A DNA stretch of 64,000 bases from Haliclona indistincta. Taxonomy: Eukaryota; Porifera; Demospongiae; Haplosclerida; Chalinidae. Under the pieces are notes generated by a model that saw only the letters and a program-made list of their open reading frames with translations, had not been told where the DNA came from and made no database searches. This document shows positions 12,601-20,573 of this stretch, one piece after another. Position numbers and translations under genes: made by a program. The stretch's first letter is position 1, and each line of letters opens with the position of its first letter. The DNA lies in assembly GCA_964017065.1 (NCBI GenBank), contig OZ024786.1, positions 12,657,596 to 12,721,595 of the forward strand, written 5' to 3'.

Positions 12601-15600
12601 GGAAACGGTGAAAATCGAGTTTCGTCATCTTCGTTTTCTTTCTTTCCACTCGCCTAGCACCTTTACACGAGCAGTGCCGAGACCAAAACACCCACGAACA
12701 GTCGTGAAATTCTCCTGGCTGGTGCCTTTTGAACTTTGTTTTTAGCGAAACGGCGATATACATTCCGCGAGTTCTCGATCGTGATCCATTGTCAGCTAAG
12801 TGTTAGACGCCATTAGTGTGATTGCGCAATACGCACGTGACCAAGCAGTGGCTAGCGCACGTGACCGAGCACTAGCTTGACTTGAGTATAGCCGCGCCGT
12901 ATGGAACACGGAGAACACATATTTGTCTGGAGTCGTCGAAGAACTGTAAGGTCATGTAGAATCAACATTCTGCGCTCGCCATATCGCCGTATGGTCTACA
13001 AACAAGTGTGGGCGGGGCTCGAATGCATGCCTAGCCTGCATGCATGCACTATGCGTAGGCGACCTGATATACAGCATAACAATTATTTTTTAGCTACAAG
13101 TTTAAAATTGTTAATAAAGAAAAGCCATCAATAACAGGAAAACTAAACCAATGGTGGAAACAAAGACGGCTCAGTACATGCATGATATTGAACTGCACAT
13201 CACTGAATAAGAAAAAAGGACACAAACAAGAAAATAAAAAAGATTTCTATCGAAATCAAAAGGATGTAGGGTTGTGAAATCTACCACTGGTCCACAATGT
13301 AAACTAACAAGGAACAAGCATGGAATGGTAACACGATTGACTTGCTAACAGACCATAGATCCCTACATCAGTGGCTGTACATAAGAATGCACGTCAGGTG
13401 TCAATCAACAGCAACTAGCAGAACTAGCTATAGTCAGCCAAAGCAGCCACTGATGTAGGGATCTATGGTCTGTTAGCAAGTCAATCGTGTTACCATTCCA
13501 TGCTTGTTCCTTGTTAGTTTACATTGTGGACCAGTGGTAGATTTCACAACCCTACATCCTTTTGATTTCGATAGAAATCTTTTTTATTTTTATTAGCAGT
13601 ATTGACAGTGGGAAGAAACCTCAGGTACATAATACTGAAGCGAAAATTTATCTCTTGGATTTTTATTAATTTTATACCATGTGTTGATTCAAGATTATTA
13701 AATAGTAGTTATATAATTCGACATCCTCCCCGGGCTACATATCATTGCCGAGCGGCAAATGATAATACTGACTGATTGGTAAAACCATAGTGCGCTGCTT
13801 GCCTGACGTCTAGCTGGCTACGTCATAACTATTGAAAACACATTGAATCAGTGTAATAGTTACGATGCAACGCATGCTAATAACCAACATGTCTTTAAAG
13901 TGTTGTTGTGTTTTTAATTTGCAAATCTGTTGTGTGCAGATGGTTTTCATTCTGAGATACACCAAAATCAGAAAAATTCTTCAAAGTTCACTCACACCTT
14001 TGACTTCTGTACCACCTTAAAAAGTCTCAAGTACTTGATTGTCTGAAACGCTAGTTGTATATAGGGACTAATGAAGTTCAACACTACTTTCTCGTTACGT
14101 GATCCTGTTATAATTAATTTTATTTGTCTGTATAAATCAATTCATATCTTCCTCGTGCACATTTTTATTATATCTTTCTGTAGTATCTAGTGACTACTCC
14201 ATGGCACCGTCAGAAACCCGAGTCAACTTCACCAGCTTAAACACAGAGTTTATCATCAATGTCACCATCATCAATGATCAGATTGTTGAGCTCGATGAGA
14301 GCTTTATAGCTAACCTGAGTCTAATCTCCAGTGTTGGTGCACGAGTTATCATTGGTCCATACAATGCTAGTGCTATTGTTGAGATCATAAGTGGAGATGG
14401 TTAGTATAATAATAATAAACATAATCTTAAATTTTAAGTTTTCACGTGATATTAATTATATAAAATGCTAGGAATAAGCATCCAAATAAACTAGCTTATT
14501 GGGAAGGCATGGTAGTGACTCCCTATGTAGGGATGAACGAGAAAACAAGATGACGGCTACATACAATGTATTAGCGTTGTAGAGCCACTGATGTAGAGAT
14601 CTATGGTCTGTTAGCAAGTCAATCATGTTACCATTCCATGCTTGTTCCTTGTTGGTAAAGAAAATAAAAAGATTTCTAACGAAATCAAAAGGATGTAGGA
14701 ATGAATGAAATCTGCTACTGGTCCACAATGTGAACCAACAAAGAACTAGCAGGGAATGGTAAAGTGAGAACCGAGCTCAGTTTTAAAACTGATGTGGACG
14801 GAGTCAATGATCAGCAGCAAATAGACGGTTAATTAATGGAGTCGCTCTAACAGTCCAAACCGGTCCAAAAACCATGTTTTTCAAGGATTACTCGCTTCTG
14901 GTAGTGTTTGATGCCTATCTAAAAAGTAAGTGCACTACCGATACATACACGTGCGATGCTTGGTGCTGGTTTGGTAGTGATTCGTTCACTCAGGACAGCG
15001 CTAGGCTTCAGTACTGAAAGAAGAAAGAAAGAAAGAAAGAAGAAGAAAAAGATTAACAATTTGCGTGGGCGGCGATTTCAGTTTACCACTTTAGAAACAT
15101 CTGCAAGCTTCGCCAAGGGTATTTTCATGCTCAGAACAATCGTCTGATCAATCTTAGGTGTCTGGACTCTCGAGAAACGCTAAAACAGCGAAGATCTGGC
15201 AATGGCTCTCTGAGAGTCGCCATCTTGATTGTCGTCGTCAAGCAAGCAGTCCCGGTGACTTTCATAGACTTCCTACTAGCGCTCGAACTTCAGATTCCCT
15301 CAGAAATAGTAAAAATGCAGTAGAAATGTATAACAGTAGAGATATGTGCGAAAACTCATGTTTACACATGAGTAGCCGCCATCTTAGATTGAGGTCATCC
15401 CTACATATCATTGCCGATTGGCAATGATAATAATGTTGACCTAAGTGTGGTGTCATTGCTTTAGGTTTTGTTTTATCTGTCAGTTGCTGTGTTCAACCTC
15501 AGTGCTCCAGCTACTGTAAATGAGCATGACGGTAGATTCCCAGCAATAATATCTATGATAGCACCATCAGGTGGCACTACTTTCCCAATTAAAATCGATA

Positions 15601-18600
15601 TCATGGACCACGGTGTTACTGCTACCCCATTTGGTAAGTATTGATTCTTGAATCTCTGTTATTTATAATCAATTTTTAGCCGACTTCGAGAGGAATGCTA
15701 CACAATTGTTCATGTTCCAGGGAACTGACCGACCTGATTGCTGTGTGAGAGAAGCTCCTTATTTAATCATGAATGATAATGTTGCTGAGCCTGATGAAAT
15801 ACTGACAATATCTATTGCACAAAGAATATCCAGCTCATCAATACCAGTGAAGTTTGCTGTACAACAAGTGAACATAACAATAATTGATGATGATGGTGAG
15901 TGAGTGAGTGAGCGAGTGAGTGAGTTAGTGAGTGAGTGAGTGAGTGAGTGTGTGAGTGAGTGAGTGAGTGAGTAAGTGAGAAAGTCTGGTGAACTATAAT
16001 AATTATTTTATGTTCTCTTACTTCCAGTTGCTAGGATAGGATATGAGAACATCACATTCAATGTCGAAGAGGAAGCAGGGTTTGCTGAGCTACCAGTAGC
16101 TTTGTTAGGCAACGTTACACTAGGTGGAAGGGTCACCATACGCTTTCATACTAGTGACCTATCAAGTGTAGGTCAGCAACATCATTGCACTTGTGTTAGC
16201 ATGTGATTCAATACAATCTCTCCTACTATTATATAACAGCTGGATTGGACTATAACAAAACAGTGAAATACCTCATTTTCAATAGCAGTGTGCAGTATAT
16301 TGTAGTGCGGGTCCCAATTGTTCAAGATTTATTCTCTGAACAAACTGAACAGTTTCATGCTAGTCTGTCACTAGTGGAGAGTAATGGCATCAATGTTGCT
16401 TTGAGTCCTGAACAAGTCACTGTCAACATCACTGATGACGAAGGTATTTTAATTTTGAATGCAAACACAGTACATAATTATCACAGCAAATGTCTAGTGC
16501 AGCTAGTATTGTGAGCATCGGATGATTGAATATACTCTCATCCAGTATGGCATTGTCAGTGGTAGCTATCACAGCATGCGCTCCACCCTCTTCTAGCGCC
16601 TGGGTATGAGGCTAACACAGCATCATAATAACAATTATGAACTGAATGGAAAACTGTTATAATCTTAAAAGCAATGCTCGTGATAATACAGAATTCTTTC
16701 TTCAGCTGTCGTGGTTATTGGATTTATACGAAACATGATCATAGTCCGTGAGAGTGATATGCTAGCTTCACTCACTGTGAGGATACTCAGTGGTGCTTTG
16801 GCTCCTGATGCATGGACTGAAGTGGAGTTCACTACTAGTGATATGCCTTCATCTAATACCTCTGCCATTTGTAAGTCAGTGTTAGTATTACAGTGTTAAA
16901 ATTGCATATATATTTTTATAAAAATAACTTTTGTTAGTGCTTTTAGTTACAGTTGCATGCAGTCCTTATAATCAGGAGCACACAGCGAGAAAGCAGCGTT
17001 GAACTCCAATAATTGTCTCCATACAAATAGCATTTCAGACAAGTACTTCAAATGTTTTCTTCCTTAGATGGATATTAAACTATTTGTTTTGGCTTGTATT
17101 GTAGCAGTATTGACAGTGGGAGGATACCTTGTAACTTTTAAACTGTTTCAAGTACTTGATTGTCTGAATCACTAGTTGTATAGGAACTATTGTAGTTCAA
17201 CACTACTTTCTCGTTACGTGATCCTGTTATAATTTATTTGTCTGTATAAGTCATCTCAGATCTTCCTCATGCACATTTTTATCATATCTTTCTGAAGTAT
17301 CTAGTGACTACATCAGTACACCAATACGGGTCAACTTCACCAATTCAAACACAGAGTTTATCATCAATGTCACCATCATCAATGATCAAATTGTTGAGCT
17401 CGATGAGAGGTTTATAGCTAACCTGAGTCTGATCTCCAGTGTTGGTGCACGAGTTATCATTGGTCCAGACAATGCTAGTGCTGTTGTTGAGATCATAAGT
17501 GAAGATGGTTAGTATCATAATTATCATAAATCAGTTGTCATAAATTTTAAGGGTATCCAAATAAGCTTATTAAATTATGACAAATATGCATAAGCATTTA
17601 ATTAATAAAATATTCAGTTATCTGACTATTGCTGTCAATTATGGACTCCTGTTTATTCATGGATCAAGGATGCAGCTACATGTAGCGTTCAGTCACTGGC
17701 TACCAAAATGTTTTTAAGAAAATTTGAATGAGACATTTTAGTTAGTACATAATTTTAGTGGTTGTGTAAAGTCTAGGAATTTTTGTGTTGTGATAGAAAT
17801 TAATATTTGGTTTTTTACAGTATCTTTAGGATCTTCTACCACAAATACAGGTATGCACAGCTAACTAAGATATAGTGTTTTTCTATTTTCTTCCAATTCC
17901 ACAGTAATTATTGCATTTTCAGTGTTTGCAGCCGCATTTGGAGCCATAGTATTGGCTTTGTTCCTTTGTGAGTTCATTAACCAATGCAATACATTTTAAC
18001 AATTGATATTATTCACTGCCTTCATATAATGTAGGTATTTTATTGCTATACTGCTGTAAATGCTTCAAAACAAGCAAGAGCAATGAATTGAATGAAAATA
18101 TCATTGAGTTGAAAAACGTGCAACTCAATTTGCCGACATTGAATGTTGCTCCAGAATTGCTCACATCACTATCAAAAATGCTTATTCTCAAGTGGCAAGT
18201 ACGGCTGTTGGACATCATTGGACAAGGTTACTTAATTAACGTGTGTAATAATTAAGTACTTTAACATGCAGGTGAATTTGGAATTGTATACAAAGCTCAT
18301 TTACTGAGAAGCAAACAAGGTGACGATTTCACAATTGTGGCGGTGAAAACACTCAGAGGTAATAAATAAAGCTTACTTTGTTTGAACACCTACCTATTAT
18401 GCAATAATTATAGGTAGCTTTGATACTGATGCTGTTGAGCAACTCGTAAAAGAAAGTATACAGATGAAAAATTTTCAACATCGCAATGTAATGGGAATGT
18501 TGGGTGTGTGTCTTGATGCTGGCCCTGCCCCTTATCTTGTACTACCATTCATGACCAATGGTGACCTGCTATCATACTTAAAAGCAAATCGAGAAGAATT

Positions 18601-19891
18601 GGTCTTGTCAGATGAGGCAGATGAAAATAAGGTGAATTAAAATCTGGTTGTAGAGTACAAGATGTGATTTGGACTAACATAATACTTAGGTCATGGTTGT
18701 GCAAACCAAGCTACTGTTAATGTGTCTACAAATAGCAAATGGAATGCAGTACCTAGCGGACAATAACATTGTTCACAGAGATCTGGCAGCAAGAAATTGC
18801 ATGTGAGAACTGATTCACTGATCTTACATGTAACAGCTTGTTGATCACGTAATTGTGCAGGATTGATGAATGTTGGATTATTAAAGTTGCCGACTTTGGT
18901 CTTACTAAAAGTGTGTATGAGAAACGCTACTTTAGAGAGGACAAAGATGAGTCTGTCAAGCTACCTATTAAATGGATGGCCATTGAGAGCATTGATGATG
19001 GTATTTTTACTGAAAAAACTGATGTGGTAAGTTTAAACACAAATTTGTTGTTGCTATATAATACAGCTACTATTGTCTTACTTGTACATTGTATAATCAC
19101 CAGTATTTTATGTGATAGCATTGCAAAAAAATAATTTTGAGCATGGAAAAGCAATTATTAAGAAAACAGCTAAAGATTTTTATATTTGTACTTGCAAATG
19201 TACAGTTGTCATTCTTCTCCTCACTAGCACCCCACCTTCGTATGAGGCTAGGAGCCAGTATGACATATTTAAACCATAGTATGAATAATTCTCTTTGATG
19301 TAACGACCGTTAATGAGGGCTATAAATCGTGTACAGCCCGCAAGCGTTTCAAGATGGCCGCCGCGTTCGAAAATCCACAAACAAACGGCCCTCGGGCTGC
19401 CCTGCAGTCTTCCTGCGACGCAAGGTAGCCAGCTAGACATTAGGCAAGCAGTGAACTATGGTTTAAAGTAGTTATATACCTCACAGTCGGTATATAACTA
19501 CTATATATTGCGAAATGTTCTCTCTTGTATACATAGTGGTCATTTGGTGTTACATGTTGGGAAATATTCAGCGGAGGAAGGATGCCATTTGGTGGAGTGC
19601 TTCCAATGACTTTAGCTAAAATGTTAAGAAATGGAGACAGGATGGATGCCCCAGAAAATTCCGCTTGCTCTTCAGAAGTGTATGTGTGTTATTATTGTGA
19701 GGCATCATTATATTTTTGGAGGATGCAGGTTTGCGACAGTAATGCGGCAGTGTTGGGAGGGTGAGCCAGACAAGAGACCAACATTTTCACAGCTGACAGT
19801 TGCCATTGATGGAATAGCAACTGCAATGACTGGCTACATGGAACTATCTGTATTCTCAGCTGAATCCAATGAGAATAATAGAGACAGTTGA
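232..19891 (+). CDS. Receptor tyrosine kinase with a 15-Calx-beta ectodomain (5' end outside window)
   Basis: Spliced gene with at least 41 exons here, about 2,330 codons. Order: Calx-beta domains, two Cys-rich modules, 30-bp linker exon, transmembrane helix, basic Cys-rich juxtamembrane region, tyrosine kinase, short tail and TGA at 19889-19891. It should be a type I surface receptor that phosphorylates tyrosines in response to an extracellular cue. Calx-beta folds usually bind Ca2+ or mediate adhesion in their families; the ligand is unknown. Exon borders were set by GT/AG sites, and reading phase is continuous through every junction: all ectodomain exons are multiples of three with phase 1 at both ends, while the kinase exons change phase consistently. 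No internal stop was seen. The signal peptide and any N-terminal domain lie before position 1. That it is one gene rather than two neighbours rests on unbroken phase and module order, not on transcript data. Confidence 0.85.
655..1250. repeat. Intronic repeat with AATCGGGAAA-type ends (copy 1)
   Basis: Begins near TAAATCGGGAAAATTTC and ends near CCCGATTAATTTTAGGG, so the ends are roughly inverted. It shares internal sequence (ATTGTGTATAAAAGAGTGTA, AGCCAAGCTCTTGAG) with 6590-7080 and 7083-7590. The first half carries short spurious ORFs only. Probably a non-autonomous DNA transposon; no target duplication was identified. Confidence 0.5.
1298..1719 (+). CDS. Calx-beta domain 2 (subtype C+D), exons 1298-1453 and 1513-1719
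   Basis: The first exon encodes [10 protein letters not shown] through the LGGEVIVQF strand; the second starts AGLDYTSTI and ends with the acidic closing motif IVSIIDDDG before a GTGAGT donor. The DxxxEGTEQF segment (residues 30-40 of exon D) is the typical Calx-beta acidic turn. The intron is 59 bp. Nearly identical to 4440-4860 and a more distant paralogue of 10238-10655, 16028-16443 and 39942-40353. Confidence 0.85.
1796..2207 (+). CDS. Calx-beta domain 3 (subtype E+F), exons 1796-1960 and 2004-2207
   Basis: Exon E (165 bp) starts [15 protein letters not shown]; exon F (204 bp) starts [16 protein letters not shown] and ends VNISSEDG. They are separated by a 43-bp intron, among the shortest here and typical of intron-dense, compact genomes. 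The [14 protein letters not shown] segment is the acidic Calx-beta turn. Its twin is 4937-5348. Confidence 0.85.
2332..2484 (+). CDS. Cys-rich module 1 (subtype G), single exon
   Basis: A 153-bp exon encoding about 51 residues with six cysteines in the order QCF, DCS, ETCCQA, RCF, GCI. Phase 1 at both ends. It sits between two Calx-beta domains and does not itself look like one. Six cysteines imply up to three disulfides in a small extracellular module. I do not recognise it as a named domain. The second copy is at 5471-5623. Confidence 0.75.
2549..2987 (+). CDS. Calx-beta domain 4 (subtype H+I), exons 2549-2692 and 2781-2987
   Basis: Exon H starts [14 protein letters not shown]; exon I starts [16 protein letters not shown] and ends TTITIIDIN. 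The [12 protein letters not shown] segment corresponds to the acidic turn and TTITIIDIN to the last strand, so this is a divergent Calx-beta domain. Phase 1 at both outer borders. Twin at 5689-6307. Confidence 0.8.
3448..3863. mobile_element. TTAA-flanked foldback element (416 bp)
   Basis: Both ends read TTAATAGGGGTTTT inward, and arms of about 130 bp are inverted copies (e.g. GGACCCAAATAAAATGG against CCATTTTGTTTGGGTCC). TTAA at 3448-3451 and 3860-3863 looks like the target duplication. The sister intron in the tandem copy (near 6,470) lacks it, giving an empty site and showing insertion after the segmental duplication. Confidence 0.75.
4440..4860 (+). CDS. Calx-beta domain 5 (C+D, duplicate of domain 2), exons 4440-4595 and 4654-4860
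   Basis: Same exon lengths and phases as 1298-1719 with a handful of substitutions (GVFDTIQ for [15 protein letters not shown] for ESNGINVD). The preceding exon I ends in phase 1, so I-to-C joining keeps the frame. Confidence 0.85.
4937..5348 (+). CDS. Calx-beta domain 6 (E+F, duplicate of domain 3), exons 4937-5101 and 5145-5348
   Basis: Near-identical to 1796-2207: same 43-bp intron, same donor and acceptor. Substitutions include NEAADT for SEAAGT and NINSEDG for NISSEDG. Confidence 0.85.
5471..5623 (+). CDS. Cys-rich module 2 (duplicate of 2332-2484)
   Basis: All six cysteines and the exon length of 153 bp are kept; differences from copy 1 are few ([11 protein letters not shown] for [11 protein letters not shown]). 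The acceptor is TATGTAG rather than TATGCAG. Confidence 0.75.
5689..6307 (+). CDS. Calx-beta domain 7 (H+I, duplicate of domain 4), exons 5689-5832 and 6101-6307
   Basis: Same exon lengths as copy 1 but the intron is longer (268 bp), with an extra AT-rich stretch at about 5,870-6,080. The coding frame is intact. Exon I ends in phase 1 and joins the next exon at 7629. Confidence 0.8.
6590..7590. repeat. Two tandem copies of the AATCGGGAAA intronic repeat
   Basis: Copies at about 6590-7080 and 7083-7590 both begin ACCGTAAATCGGGAAA and share GTGTAGGAGC..AGCTGAATGAATGAATCCTG and GCAGCCAAGCTCTTGAGC. They fill most of the 1.3-kb intron between exons 6307 and 7629. A third copy is at 655-1250. No coding capacity. 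Confidence 0.55.
7629..8113 (+). CDS. Calx-beta domain 8 (subtype J+K), exons 7629-7841 and 7895-8113
   Basis: Exon J starts [15 protein letters not shown]; exon K contains [15 protein letters not shown], a textbook Calx-beta acidic turn, and ends GRINDND. Found once in the window, so not part of the duplicated units. The introns on either side of exon K are 53 and 67 bp. Confidence 0.8.
8181..8621 (+). CDS. Calx-beta-like domain 9 (subtype L+M), exons 8181-8342 and 8397-8621
   Basis: Exon L encodes [19 protein letters not shown], which resembles the first Calx-beta strand; exon M ends [10 protein letters not shown], the closing strand. The middle is more divergent than the other domains. 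Phases 1/1, 162 and 225 bp, 54-bp intron. The L acceptor at 8179-8180 follows a CT-rich tract. Confidence 0.7.
9065..10171 (+). CDS. Calx-beta domain 10 (A+B, unit 3), exons 9065-9211 and 9956-10171
   Basis: Exon A starts [16 protein letters not shown]; exon B contains ACCVRVAPY and ends ITIIDDDG. The intron is 744 bp because a 696-bp repeat sits in it; the sister intron of unit 4 is only 46 bp. Opens the six-exon unit A-F. Confidence 0.85.
9221..9916. mobile_element. 696-bp element with GCCTCGGTGG inverted ends, inserted next to a splice donor
   Basis: Begins ATGCCTCGGTGGGCGGAGCC and ends near CCACCGAGGCATCTGCACC followed by the small hairpin GCACCttaGGTGC. It starts 10 bp after the exon at 9211. 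The flanks, with the element removed, match the sister intron at 15634-15650, with ATT repeated at both sides. A second copy is at 22257-22937. No coding capacity; superfamily not assigned. Confidence 0.75.
10238..10655 (+). CDS. Calx-beta domain 11 (C+D, unit 3), exons 10238-10381 and 10452-10655
   Basis: Starts [19 protein letters not shown], ends [26 protein letters not shown] closes exon C. The C exon is 144 bp here, against 156 bp in units 1 and 2. Frame continuous. Confidence 0.85.
10754..11802 (+). mobile_element. Hairpin-ended composite element (family R), copy 1
   Basis: Starts TTAGGGAGGTACGGTAGTG and ends with a foldback whose arms are about 145 bp (outer GATTTCTATCGTAATC, inner CATAGATCCCTACATCAG). 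Contains a pyrimidine-rich tract at about 10,995-11,075. It lies in the intron between exons 10655 and 11986. Diverged from the other copies. Confidence 0.7.
11986..14399 (+). CDS. Calx-beta domain 12 (E+F, unit 3), exons 11986-12150 and 14184-14399
   Basis: Exon E starts [18 protein letters not shown]; exon F starts [16 protein letters not shown] and ends EIISGDG. They are separated by a 2.0-kb intron that contains a full family R element. Exon F is 216 bp, two codons longer than its unit 4 twin. Confidence 0.85.
12395..13596 (+). mobile_element. Hairpin-ended composite element (family R), copy 2, borders supported by an empty site
   Basis: About 1.2 kb. The 5' end is the small palindrome GGGAGGCACggtaGTGCCTCCC; the 3' end is a ~145-bp-armed foldback closing in GATTTCGATAGAAATC. 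Body landmarks: a TTCTTTCTTTCC tract, GGCGGGGCTCG, and CAGACCATAGATCCCTAC twice in opposite orientation. The homologous intron of unit 4 (near 17,095-17,110, TTGGCTTGTATTGTAGCAG) lacks it, fixing both borders to within a few bases. No ORF longer than ~80 codons, so it is non-autonomous. Confidence 0.8.
14495..14760 (+). mobile_element. Rearranged family R fragment
   Basis: The 5' hairpin end (GGGAAGGCATGGTAGTGACT) joins directly to one foldback arm (AGCCACTGATGTAG) and then an inverted arm segment; the central body is missing. It lies in the intron after exon 14399. Confidence 0.65.
14770..15430. repeat. Repeat with ATCATTGCCGAT hairpin end (family N), copy 1
   Basis: Shares long stretches with 40858-41325 and 46252-46905, which lie in the opposite orientation (e.g. 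AACCATGTTTTTCAAGGATT, GGGCGGCGATTTCAGTTTAC). One end is the hairpin CATTGCCGATTGGCAATGAT. Contains a short GAAA/GAAG tract (15,018-15,050). No credible coding region. Confidence 0.6.
15484..15895 (+). CDS. Calx-beta domain 13 (A+B, unit 4), exons 15484-15633 and 15680-15895
   Basis: Exon A starts [16 protein letters not shown]; exon B contains [14 protein letters not shown] and ends NITIIDDDG. The intron is 46 bp. The donor after 15895 runs straight into a GTGA microsatellite. Confidence 0.85.
15896..15985 (+). repeat. (GTGA)n microsatellite overlapping a splice donor
   Basis: About 90 bp of imperfect GTGA/GAGT repeats that begin exactly at the donor of the exon ending at 15895. The unit 3 twin (10172 onward) has only GTGAGTGAGAAAG, so the expansion is private to this copy. 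Every repeat unit resembles a GTGAGT donor. Confidence 0.85.
16028..16443 (+). CDS. Calx-beta domain 14 (C+D, unit 4), exons 16028-16171 and 16240-16443
   Basis: Starts [18 protein letters not shown], ends [10 protein letters not shown]. Intron 68 bp, same lengths as unit 3. Exon D contains [12 protein letters not shown], the acidic turn. Confidence 0.85.
16574..16611. repeat. Solo end of a GCCTCGTACCC-type TIR element
   Basis: CTAGCGCCTGGGTATGAGGC matches the right end of the TIR element at 60680-61257. A more diverged relic (GTATGAGGCTAG) lies near 19,230. Only the terminus is visible. Confidence 0.45.
16706..17507 (+). CDS. Calx-beta domain 15 (E+F, unit 4), exons 16706-16870 and 17298-17507
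   Basis: Starts [18 protein letters not shown], ends EIISEDG. The 427-bp intron has no transposon and serves as the empty site for 12395-13596. This is the membrane-proximal Calx-beta domain. Confidence 0.85.
17821..18226 (+). CDS. Linker microexon, transmembrane helix and juxtamembrane region (exons 17821-17850, 17905-17967, 18035-18226)
   Basis: A 30-bp exon ([10 protein letters not shown]) gives a short Ser/Thr linker. The 63-bp exon encodes [20 protein letters not shown] and the next continues [15 protein letters not shown], so one hydrophobic helix of about 26 residues is followed by a Cys/Lys stop-transfer region (possible palmitoylation, inferred). The rest of the third exon is juxtamembrane sequence leading into the kinase glycine loop (IIGQG at its end). 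Confidence 0.85.
18272..19891 (+). CDS. Tyrosine kinase domain and C-tail (six exons)
   Basis: Exons 18272-18358, 18414-18631, 18690-18802, 18861-19026, 19537-19679 and 19729-19891. Motifs in order: glycine loop [11 protein letters not shown], beta-3 lysine VAVKTL, alpha-C glutamate LVKES, catalytic loop [12 protein letters not shown]+1 loop [16 protein letters not shown], and the [12 protein letters not shown] helix. HRDLAARN is the receptor-type tyrosine kinase signature, and all catalytic residues are present, so activity is expected. Activation-loop tyrosines appear as SVYEKRYF. The tail is short, with one candidate SH2 site (GYMEL). The 510-bp intron 19027-19536 contains a small hairpin repeat (TTTAAACCATAGT inverted at 19,270 and 19,455). 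Stop TGA at 19889-19891. Confidence 0.92.
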
Positions 19892-20082
19892 TGGATAATT
19901 CTTAATATCCAATCTTACATATCTTATAGTCAATAGTATCATACATCTCATGCATCTCCTGAAAAAGCTGAATTACATACATGTGTGTATTAGTAGTATA
20001 TTTCCCATAAATGAACCGTTAAATTGTATTAGAATGCTGATTGATTGTCTGTCTGTCTGTTTCAACTATTATACGCAATAAA
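19892..20082 (+). promoter_or_regulatory. 3' UTR and polyadenylation signal of the kinase gene
   Basis: AATAAA at 20077-20082, about 190 bp after the stop codon, is a canonical signal on the correct strand. A GT/T-rich stretch follows within 40 bp. Confidence 0.65.
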
Positions 20083-20573
20083 CTCTGTAATTCTTTCCTG
20101 TTATCATTAGTCTTTGTCTTAGTTATATCTTGTAGTAAGTTGTGGTTCTTGGTGATAAAATTAATATTACGTATATTCCATCACTATTTTTTTCCCAAAA
20201 AATTTTTTTTAACATTGCAATGGAAAGGTAACTAGTTATGTACAAGTAAATAACAACACTATTAATTAATTAATTTTCCAGGTGTTATCATGCTCTAGAC
20301 TGATAACACCAAGAAAATTTTTAGTTAGGCAAGTGTTTTCAGGAGGTGTCTGCTATTGGGAGTGTCCGTTAAGAGAGATTCCACTGTATAGCTATTTGAT
20401 ATAGTGAACATAATACAATGCATCATTTAGTCATGTGACAGAGCAGTACACAGCAAGTAACGTGATTGGTTGATGTCGAGACTCACTCAATCACCTCTTA
20501 TACTTATAAATCATAGATATTGCAATGTATAATATCACTTGCTACAAATACTTCATTTCTTATTCTTGTGCAG
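20083..20573. other. Intergenic stretch, no gene seen
   Basis: AT-rich; contains the inverted pair GGTGTTATCA / TGATAACACC at about 20,281-20,313. Nothing resembling the missing 5' half of the next Calx-beta exon was found. Confidence 0.4.
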
